The translations under genes and the position numbers were made by a program. A stretch of 64,000 nt of DNA from Symsagittifera roscoffensis (taxonomy: Eukaryota; Xenacoelomorpha; Acoela; Convolutidae), in the NCBI RefSeq assembly GCF_963678635.1, contig NC_087066.1, forward strand, positions 27,526,301 through 27,590,300, given 5' to 3'. Within the stretch, counting starts at the first letter, position 1. Each line of letters begins with the position of its first letter. Below the pieces are notes generated by a model. It searched no databases. It saw only the letters and a program-made list of their open reading frames with translations, and had not been told where the DNA came from. Shown piece after piece: positions 56,027-64,000 of the stretch.

Positions 56027-56901
56027 AATCATGATTGTCTTTAAATGGACTTTAACCCATTATTGAGGGTTTAATGGATTTTGATTTTTCGTAAATAACC
56101 GATTAGAATGACAATATAATCAATTTTTTGTGTTCTAAACTTGCAACAGCAATGGATTATTTTGACACTTTTTCAAACTAATTTTTTTCATTATAATCAA
56201 TTTTTATCCATGAAACTCCTATGCGAGTTATTTTGCAGGGTATTTTACACCACCGACAAAAACCTTTTCTAATTTCAGGGTCGGTACAATTATTTAATAT
56301 TTGTACCATGATCTAAATGAAAGTATTGAAGTATAAATGGTAGGATGATTTTTGTGTGCAACATTCAAAAGTCAATTGAAGATTGAGAATGATTTCCAAA
56401 TAGAAGAGGTTTTCTAAATGAAATTTTGTATTGTGAAGTCACGGTCTTTGAAAATTGCCATATGGGCCAATTCGATGGACTAAACGTTGCTTGAGATTTC
56501 TGAAACATCTGTTGCTCGACTGAAAAAAGTTTGTGCTGAGAACTCCTTGACATTAAAATTTTGCAAATATTTTTTTTTCTAAAGGCCAAAATTGTATAAT
56601 TTTAAATTTGCTAATGATTGTAGTTTTTTTAAGATGTTATTTAAAGAAAAAAAAATAGTTTTTTTTTGAATGATCGATTTTATACTCAAATTCATACTCA
56701 AATTTTATAATGATTGCAATACGATTTTGAGTATAAACTTGAGTATACAATCGATCATTCAAAAAAAACATTTTTTTCCATTAAATAATATCTTACCACA
56801 AAAACCACAATCATTAGCAATATATAGCAATACGATTTCATACTCAAATCCACTAAAATCTTCAATAATGGATTAAAGTCCATTTAAAATCAATCATGAT
56901 T
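56027..56901. repeat. 875-bp inverted-repeat element with inner hairpin
   Basis: Outer arms: AATCATGATTGTCTTTAAAT continuing to GGACTTTAACCCATTATTGA (56027-56069), answered by 56860-56901. A second inverted pair inside (56669-56765, arms TGAATGATCGATTTTATACT and its complement) makes a nested hairpin. No coding frame, MITE-like. Confidence 0.8.
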
Positions 56902-58190
56902 GATTATAGTGGATGTTAATCTCCATTTTTTTTTTGCAAAAACATTTGCAAAACTTTCAACAACTTATGCTATACTCACGGCCTGCTCGAAACCTAAACC
57001 TAGTCTTTTTTGTTTAAAATGCGTGTGAAACCCCCCGCAATTACTTTTCATTCTAACCCATCCCCCTCTTTCGCATTTACGCACCCCTTAGAACACCTCT
57101 ACCGCCCCTACCCGTAATTGTAGAAGGGGGTGCGAGGCTAAAGCGCGGCGAGGGGATTAAAAATGTGGGGGATCTAAAGGGTCTGGGAGGTGGTGTAAAC
57201 GAGGAGGTGTACTCGAGGATTATACTGAAGTTTTTTTGAATGATCAATTTTATAATCAAATTGGAATGACATAGCTCTTCCGACAAAAACTATTCTAAAT
57301 TTTTAATTATCAGAACAAATTTTGCATTTCCGTTTTTTATTTTTTTGCACTTTTTTGGTACAAACAGCAAAGAGAAATTTTTTTGAGGGAAACTAAGCAG
57401 GCAGGCAAAACCAAGCCTAAATGAAATTGAATTTATTTTCATGAAACAAACTATTACTATTTTTTCGACTACTCTCGAAACAATGGGAAAAAATTAAAAC
57501 GTTAGCTGCTTTTTGCACCATTTACAATGAGTTGACGAAATTTTTTAGGGTTAATTTTGCAATTATAATGAATTGTTTAACCCGACGTGAGTTCCAAAAA
57601 AATTCCATTGATCTTATGAAAAAAATTTTACTCTTGTCGAAAACTGGTCAGAGTTTCCTACTGAATCTAAGAAGCTTAAAAGAAATTGTACCGAGTACTA
57701 AGGGTCAGATGGAATTTCGGTTCCCAAGCTTATCACCCCGTGTTTTGTAACCCCCTTTTTCTTAACCCCCTCTCATATAACCCCAAAATCATATAACCCC
57801 ACTACAATTTAACCCCTTTTTAAAACCAATTGTTAGAATCAAAGTGAAATTTACTTGAAAAGGATTCGGAACCATATCGTCGGTAAACATCAAAGCTTTG
57901 ATAGCGAAAAATTTTGCGAACCAAAATGAGTTAACATGCACGCTGCTAAATGCGTTTTAGATTTGAACAGACATGACCTTGCCGATAATCTAGACTTTGA
58001 TATGAATTTGAAAACGAATCCGACCGACATGATTCAAATTGGTGCATATACAAAACAGTCCAAAACCATTTGAATTTCTTGACCTTGATCTTTTGGCGCC
58101 GACAGAATTGATCTACGCTTTGAAAACTCAAACATGGGCTTAATTAAAGATCAAAGAGCCAAAGTTGGAAGAATAATTCGGATGTCAACC
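56902..58190. other. Spacer with C-rich patches
   Basis: C/G-rich segment at 57030-57200 and five spaced AACCCC words at 57747-57817. No gene supported. A 72-codon frame at 57532-57750 (+) has no motif. Confidence 0.4.
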
Positions 58191-58192
58191 GA

Positions 58193-58330
58193 AGGCCTCA
58201 TGGTATTGTGGTTAAAGCGTTAGTCTCAAAATCTAGAGATCAAAGGATCGAATCCATGGCGGAAACATTTTCCAATTTTCCCAAAAAAGTTGAATTTCGG
58301 GTAAATATAATAACGGGTATATCAAGGGTA
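58193..58330 (+). repeat. tRNA-like SINE head (A and B boxes)
   Basis: TGGTATTGTGGTTAAAGCG (58201-58219) resembles a tRNA A box and D-loop, and GGATCGAATCC (58245-58255) is one base off the B box. The spacing fits an internal RNA polymerase III promoter. The acceptor stem does not close, so this is not a functional tRNA; a tRNA-derived SINE is more likely. The tail boundary is uncertain. Confidence 0.5.
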
Positions 58331-58508
58331 CAATAAATGGGTTAACCTTACAGGGTTGGGCGGAGGAAAAAGAAAAGTCAACACCTTGTATGTATTTATT
58401 ATTTTGCCGGTTTCAAATCGACTCTAGCTCAATTTTGAAAAATCAAGGAAAATAATAAAACTTGGAAAAAATTTTATTGCTTGGCAATATAGATTAAATA
58501 GCAAATAC

Positions 58509-59056
58509 TTAACTCAAGTTCGCCATAGCGCGGAAGAAATGCAAATCAGTTTTTTCTTCGTAGACATGCATAATATTCTGCACTTTTTCGTTGAGCACCC
58601 GGTATTTTTTCTTCTTTGTAAATTGGTGCCCACTCGAGGCGTTATAGAAATTAAGTTTTTGGACGGAAGCGTCTTTTCTTTGGATGGTAGGGCTAGTTGA
58701 GTGGCAATGTTGTCTGTAATTGGCTGAATGGCGGTTGCGACTGCGACGGTTGGGGTGTTACGATCGCTTAGCTCCTTGATGTTTTTCAAAACTAGTCGAG
58801 CATCAAGTTTGCCCGTGGAAATATCGTGGTTATGTTGACCCCTCGTTTCAATAAAATTTTCTCCATCCGTAATTGCTGTTGCGCGGCATTTATGGGTTTG
58901 GTACTTTGAGCAGTTCCAATTTGTTGTTGTCTTGTTTTTTCGTTTAAGGTAATACTCGTGGCCTGATATCACTAGCATTTGTTTGTCTTTTGAAGATAAA
59001 GTAAAATGGAATGACGCTTCAAACATTATATCTGATCTGATAGAGTGGTATAACAA
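58509..59056 (-). pseudogene. FLYWCH zinc-finger protein, probably frameshifted
   Basis: ATG at 59056, with another at 59026. Residues 16-78 form a FLYWCH domain: F-x-L near the start (FHFTLSS), YY at 35-36, W47-x-C49, C57, and H75-x-H77 (GQHNHD), a zinc-binding fold common in animal transcription factors and beside MULE transposases. It continues with KLDARLVLKNIKELSDR, as in that family. From about residue 122 the first frame becomes unlike protein and stops at 58514. An overlapping frame (+2) instead reads well (KYRVLNEKVQNIMHVYEEK; DLHFFRAMANLS) to TAA at 58509-58511. A one-base indel or a tiny intron near 58.69 kb would explain this. It may be a transposon-derived FLYWCH gene rather than a cellular regulator. 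Confidence 0.7.
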
Positions 59057-59429
59057 TGGTTAAAGAAATAGGCAGTATGATTTTTTATAAAACTCACAAA
59101 CGTCTTTTGTTGCCTTCAATTAGCACCATGTAGGTTATCTCTGTTTTAAATGCGTGAGTGAGGGATTATTTCTCTAACTAATCGAAATGCAATTACTTTT
59201 GAGATGCTAGAGGCATCAATTGAATTAAGACTAGCTTTTCAGGCCTCAATTAGTAAGCTTAATTGGACTACTACTGTACTTATAAAAAGGACTTAATTTG
59301 AATCAGGATGCTTTATCTCACAAACAACAAATGTACTGATTACTGTTGTAAGAACTCATATTAATCTGTAGCTGTATCAATATTTTATGAAAAGAAGTTT
59401 CTATTTTTTTTGGCTGAGCAACCAATTAT
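59057..59429. other. Spacer
   Basis: AT-rich, nothing recognised. Confidence 0.4.
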
Positions 59430-59770
59430 CTTCGACTGCTATTTAAGTCTATGGAGCAGTGTTCGCCTAAAACAAATTATGTATTTAAGCAAATAAAGTA
59501 CTTCTTAAACATTTTTGAGATTTTTTATCATCCCCCACATGCCATATAAAACACAAATTGATAAAACACAAATTGAGAGGATGTTTTCGACATTTTTACA
59601 ACATCTGAAGTGCTTCAACTAGAAGTGCTTTAATATGATGTTACACTCAAACCTTAAAATCATATTTTTTTTAGGTATCTAACAAGGCTAAAAACGTACC
59701 ATCCGACGCCAAAGTTTTCGGCAATTTTCGTATCAAAAAGAAAAACTAACAAGACTGTTCGGATCTACTT
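59430..59770 (+). repeat. Dispersed repeat R1, truncated copy
   Basis: GTCTATGGAGCAGT at about 59447 and GAGATTTTTTATCATCCCCC near 59517 match 4905-4995. It ends near CTAACAAGACTGTTCGGATC, which resembles the start of the next R1 unit. Confidence 0.65.
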
Positions 59771-60966
59771 AACAATTTTCCCCTTTCAAGAAGGGTGTAT
59801 TTCTTAATTAGGATAAATTAGCCGAGTTTTTTCTCTTGTGCTAATTTAGTGCTTTTCTGTAGAGAGTTGGCAATTTTTTAATGGATACAATAAGGGTGCC
59901 GATTGATCAGTAGATCTGACTGCTAGCATATCAAGGAAAGCTTTGAATGTGTAAATTGCCCTTTAGTTGGTCTTGATATGTTTTTGGAACAAAATTTTTG
60001 ATAAAAAATTTTGGGCTGCCAACATCAATTGCAGAATATGAAAATAACACGACCAATTTGCTTTTCTACTTTAATTTCGGAACAATATTGCATGCTGAGT
60101 TATTTAAAACGCAATAGTTAGAGTTTCAGAATCATGGATAAAATCTGCAAAGCTTGCATAAATCATTCCAGAACTTGGCAAAAATTTCAGATCCTCAGAA
60201 TTTCTCAATAAATGATAATACAAACGCAAGTAAAATTTATGTAATTTTTGCATTTTAATTAAGGTAGTCGATATATCGGGTACAAAAATTTATAATCAGC
60301 ACAATTATTTCGATCGCTCCTAATGTTCCGAATGAAAAATACGCCCTAAGATTATTCTCTTAATTTTTAACAAATCGAAACAAAAAAACTGAAATCGCAC
60401 GAATTAAAAAATAGCCAACTTTGAGTTTATTTACGAACTATACTGATACGCTGAGACATTCGAGTCAATTTTTCAAGTCACAGTCAAATTCGAGAAAAAT
60501 CGGATCTGGGACTTATTATCGAAAAGATTTTTGTTCAATTCGGTGCATCCAAGATTTTGTAAAAAAAAATCTACCAAAATGTACCAGATTCTATAAACAT
60601 TTCCAAGACGCTTTTTCACAATGTGCAGTATTCTTTCTTTTCAAAATGATTTTTTATTGGCACCAAGCACGATATTAGGACCGTTCTAGAGATGACTAGC
60701 CAGATATGGGTGTCATAAAATATTAACTGCTAGAACGCCTTGTGCGATGATGGAGCTGAAACACAAAGCGGGAGAGAGAGGGGGGTCACTAACCCCTATA
60801 ACTGTCACTGACGCAAGAAATAAATACTGAAGTATGCTTTAGTGCATTTTGCCGAAGTAAGCTTAAGAGCAGTTTGTTGTCGAAATTTCTACTTAATTTA
60901 CAAACAAAAAACATATTGATTACTTTTTCCAACCTGATTACGTCTGTTTTCATTCTGTTTGATTAG
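59771..60966. other. Spacer
   Basis: An 85-codon plus-strand frame at 60421-60678 (SQSNSRKIGSGTYYRKDFCS) is basic and Ser-rich, with no family recognised. The pyrimidine-rich tract at 60938-60966 (TCTGTTTTCATTCTGTTTGA then TTAG) looks like a splice acceptor for the frame that follows. Confidence 0.35.
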
Positions 60967-61118
60967 GTTTGACCGGAAAGCAAGCCAAGAAATATGCGTA
61001 TGCATTTTTAAACTTGAGTACCGGCACGTTGTTTGTATCAGATCCGGTGCGACATCAAAAACCAATAGTGTTCCATCAACTCAATGACTTGAAAAGCCAC
61101 CGCGTACAAACAAAATAA
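60967..61118 (+). CDS. Possible terminal exon, 50 codons
   Basis: After the acceptor-like tract ending TTAG (60966) the frame reads LTGKQAKKYAYAFLNLSTG, then TLFVSDPVRHQKPIVF, and stops at TAA 61116-61118. It has no ATG, so it could only be an internal or terminal exon. Amino-acid use is balanced and GC content is raised. No family is recognised, and open frames of this length also occur by chance. Confidence 0.28.
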
Positions 61119-61195
61119 CAAAAAAAGATCAAAGTAAGAAAAACACTTGCTGCACAATCAAGGCGCCACAATGCTTTATGAAAATAGTTAGTTAG

Positions 61196-61437
61196 TTGAA
61201 ACCTCCTATTGAAGATGCTAAAGTTGTTGAGATGCTAAACAGAAAGGCATATCAGATGGAGCTTAAAAGAACCACTATATACTCACTTCACAGAGACGAC
61301 AAAGCTAGAAGTGACCTTTAGATGTCGCAGGGTGTGTAATGAAAGAGATCTTCCTGCATCTCACGGTAAAACCAGTGGAGGAAATGAAATGTGACGAAGT
61401 ACTTGGACGTGAAACTAAAACCAAGACCACAAAATAA
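61196..61437 (+). pseudogene. Coding-like remnant in two frames
   Basis: Frame 61196-61321 reads KPPIEDAKVVEMLNRKAYQM and ends at TAG. An offset frame 61315-61437 reads LDVAGCVMKEIFLHLTVKPV and stops at TAA, overlapped by AATAAA (61433-61438). Together they look like the end of a gene broken by one frameshift. No family recognised. Confidence 0.3.
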
Positions 61438-61479
61438 AGGTGTCTTCATAGCCTTATGATTAATTTCTTTCGAGTTTGG

Positions 61480-61492
61480 GGGGGGGGGGGGA
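61480..61492 (+). repeat. Poly-G tract
   Basis: A G run of about 13 followed by AGGTGTTAAC. A second run of about 11 G at 61747-61757 is followed by AGATGTTAAC, so the pair belongs to a short duplicated block. Confidence 0.7.
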
Positions 61493-61605
61493 GGTGTTAA
61501 CTTGCTAAGTTAAAAATTTTCTCGAGCAATTTACATGTAGCGTTTAGCAAATTTAATGCGAATTAATTGCTGGGGTGGAAGATCTCAACTTCGTCTGTAT
61601 GGGGG

Positions 61606-61735
61606 CCCGGGTTGACCAAAAATGCTAGTCATACAATTTTCATATATGGAAAAATGCTAATCATACACTTTCCGTTCATGCAATTCCTTAAGTACAGAAA
61701 ATTGCATGAAAGGTCTATGATTAGTATTTTTTAGG
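61606..61735 (+). repeat. End fragment of the CCCGGG inverted-repeat element
   Basis: CCCGGGTTGACCAAAAATGC followed by TAGTCATACAATT and ATTGCATGAAAGGTCTATGA matches both ends of 17238-18110. Confidence 0.7.
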
Positions 61736-62526
61736 TCTATGATTAGGGGGGGGGGGGAGATGTTAACTTGATCTGCGCTTTTTCATTTTTAAAACTGGAA
61801 GTTGATTGCAAAAAAATGATGTCATTTTACTGCTAAAAGTAATAATGTAATTTTTATAAGCTTCGATATTTTTTTGCCAAATTATGAAATGAGGCGTGTC
61901 TCTGATTTGACCATAATCGAAATATGAGTATTGTGCCTTGAAAACAAAATTTTATTCGAAAAGCTCAGACACATATGGTTAGATTATGACGAAGATTTAA
62001 GGTAACAGCATCTTATTTTTAAAATAATCAATACGGACAATTCAAACGTGCACGTTTTTTTAATTACCCAGATTGGAAAAGTGGTAAAAATCTGAAAATT
62101 ATCTTAGGTCAAAGACAATTTAGAGAGGCTTCTGTAGTAAACATAATTTTTTAAAATTAATTTGATAAATATTGAGAAATGAAAAATCGTTTATCGCATT
62201 TTACTGCGTTTTTCAGCGTTCTGACGTTTTGTGTCTGTTTCTCTGTTCTACCTTTAATTCTGCCTTGATTGCGATGTAGAAGTGTTGACTGCAAAAGAGG
62301 CCGACCTTCACAACGAGCAGCTACTGCTTTCCCGTTGGTAGCTCTGGAGTTTCGCTGTGGGCGGATTCTGTAGGCTGAGATGTTGGCCAATTGAAACATC
62401 AGCCGGCGCAACTATCGGCTATATTGTTCACTTGGAGAGATCACTGGCGGTTTTTTGTGCCCCTGAACTTTATGAGTCTAATAGGTCTTTTTCTGCACCT
62501 GGCTTCGTGATTGGTGCTAATTGAGT
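61736..62526. other. Spacer
   Basis: No gene supported. The minus frame 62157-62411 is Arg-rich without a motif. Confidence 0.35.
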
Positions 62527-62884
62527 GATCCTTGGGAATAGCTGTTGTATTGCTGGAACCCAAGCAGCCTTAGCGCTGGTTTTGACTTGCTTGGATCTCT
62601 TTTTCCCGCTTGCCCAGTGTTTTTTGTGATGATGAAAACCTTGGCAGAATATATCTTTGCTTTTCCGTGATATATTTGTCTACAGTTTCAAGCATCAAAT
62701 TGGCAGGCTACTCGCAGGAGCTGCACCAAAAACACCTTAAATAGACCCCGTGGGTCCCAGTATTCCTAAATGTTCCTAAATTTTCCCCAGTATATAGGCC
62801 GTCGGGAAAAAAAGATCCAAGCAAGTGAAAATCAGCGCTAAGGCTGCTTGGCTTCCATCAATACAGCTGCCATTCCCGGGAATC
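62527..62884. repeat. 358-bp inverted repeat, arms of about 75-80 bp
   Basis: Left arm 62527-62608 contains AAGCAGCCTTAGCGCTGG and CTTGCTTGGATC..TTTTTCCCG. Right arm 62813-62884 carries the reverse complement at about 90% identity. The loop is about 200 bp. GC-rich for the region, MITE-like. Confidence 0.85.
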
Positions 62885-64000
62885 ATATTTGTGTTATAAT
62901 TGTTCCCAAAACTTTTTCGGATTTTCCAAATAAATTTAATGAAAAAAAAGACCAGATTTCCGTTCTAAAACTCTTCTGATTACGATCACTTTACAGAAAA
63001 TTCAAAAGTTCAAGTACAAATTTACCTAAGAATCTAGAAAGGCGCGTGATTTTTTGTGGACCTTGAACCACGGGCGGATCCTGTGGTATGCGTCTGTCAT
63101 AATGCTGTTCTGACGTTGCGCGATATGAAGAAAAAAATTTGTACTACTCCGCTCCGCTCGGAGTCATATCCACAAACTAGAAGTGAACAAGTGAAAAAAA
63201 AACACATTTTGTTGAGGGGTGCGGAATTGCCGCCTTCTAGTCGTGGACATGAAGTCAGTACGAACCGCCAAAAATGGCACTTATGACACCCTCGACAACA
63301 GGAGAGCAGTGGTCTAACCACCCTGAAACAAAACCACAGAGATTTTTTACCGTCCCAACTGCACAGCAAAGTAAATTTTGCCCCTACCAGTAACTAATTC
63401 CACAACTATCCCTCGACCAATCTTATTCCCCTTTCAGACAAACTTCCACCAGCAACTGACACCCCCTTTGATTTCACCCACTGATACAGTTCATTTAACT
63501 GCGGCAAACCCCCCAGTAACCAAGCAAATCCACTCTCACTTTCAACTAAATCTTGAATATTCTACAGTTACACTGTGATGGCTTATCTAGGAAAGCACCT
63601 GAATTAGTAGCTTTGCTGTGCGAGTACCACATCCACATTGCGGTTTTTCATGAAAAAAAATTCAATTCAAAAAGCACACTCCCTCATTAAGGCCTATTTA
63701 CACATTACTTGGAAAAATCGAACGCCCGAGGGAGGTGGCCTCCGTTCTGCAATTCACAGTTCGCCTCCAAAGGATCAACACAAAAAAGTGGAAAACGAAA
63801 CTCTGGAGGGGCAAAGCGTTAACATAAAGGCCAACAATCAGAACCTCCGTATCATGAAATTTTATTTTCCACCCCACAGTAGATGCCCTAGGGATTATAA
63901 AGCATCAACCTCAGTCCTTCTCTCAGACGAGAGTATCAAGTTACTGGACGATGCAAAGAGGCACTCCCCACTTTAGTCCTAACTGAGGAAAGACGCGGGG
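62885..64000. other. Right edge: spacer
   Basis: A 112-codon plus-strand frame at 63638-63976 (ENETLEGQSVNIKANNQNLR; STSVLLSDESIKLLDDAK) is the best coding candidate but has no recognisable family and could be chance. The block GTGGTCTAACCAC with a nearby GAACCGCC (63250-63330) is weakly tRNA-like on the minus strand. Confidence 0.3.

Noticed and set aside
58201-58260. Functional tRNA gene
   Set aside because: A and B boxes are present, but no acceptor stem pairs and the anticodon loop is irregular.
63250-63330. tRNA-like sequence on the minus strand
   Set aside because: Only short resemblance to the D-loop and T-loop; no cloverleaf could be drawn.

Overview
This is an AT-rich animal (metazoan) nuclear window. 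The decisive evidence is a five-exon segment of Axin on the minus strand at 8.1-12.6 kb, with a split DIX domain and a beta-catenin-binding segment; Axin is a Wnt-pathway scaffold found only in animals. Coding is sparse, introns have GT-AG borders, and most of the rest is repeat-derived. The phylum cannot be fixed from the sequence alone.

Layout. 1-8 kb: AT-rich spacer, a higher-order satellite at 1.4-3.2 kb built from 22/22/32-base monomers, and copies of a dispersed ~560-bp repeat called R1 here. 8.1-12.65 kb: the C-terminal two thirds of axin. 12.65-28.97 kb: gene-poor DNA with several inverted-repeat (MITE-like) elements, a 1.2-kb TIR element (19.6-20.8 kb), a 0.93-kb TIR element (27.8-28.7 kb) and one attractive 54-codon membrane-protein reading frame (21.13 kb). 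28.98-53.37 kb: one giant, young, retrovirus-like Ty3/gypsy LTR element. 53.4-64 kb: more repeats, a second copy of the 0.93-kb TIR element, a frameshifted FLYWCH zinc-finger gene (58.5-59.1 kb) and three short open frames that could be exons or remnants.

The giant element is the main discovery. It is 24,397 bp long, lies on the minus strand, has 411/413-bp nearly identical LTRs (TG..CA) and a 4-bp target duplication AGAT. In its own 5'-3' order it carries: LTR, primer-binding site, a leader with a small ORF, a basic 154-codon ORF1, Gag, protease, RT and RNase H, integrase, a 62-codon membrane peptide, a Pro/Ser/Thr-rich ORF, a broken envelope-like glycoprotein, a 602-codon unknown ORF3, a 1.6-kb 3' region and the second LTR. 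A 5.5-kb gag-protease-RT-RNase H block is tandemly duplicated inside the element. The junction fuses the end of RNase H to the middle of Gag in one uninterrupted 1,115-codon frame. The two blocks have diverged more than the two LTRs, so the duplication probably existed before this insertion. Both copies share the same in-frame TAG inside gag, and each has private frameshifts and stops. Integrase is present once and almost intact. No piece is proven functional, and the homopolymer frameshifts may partly be sequencing errors.
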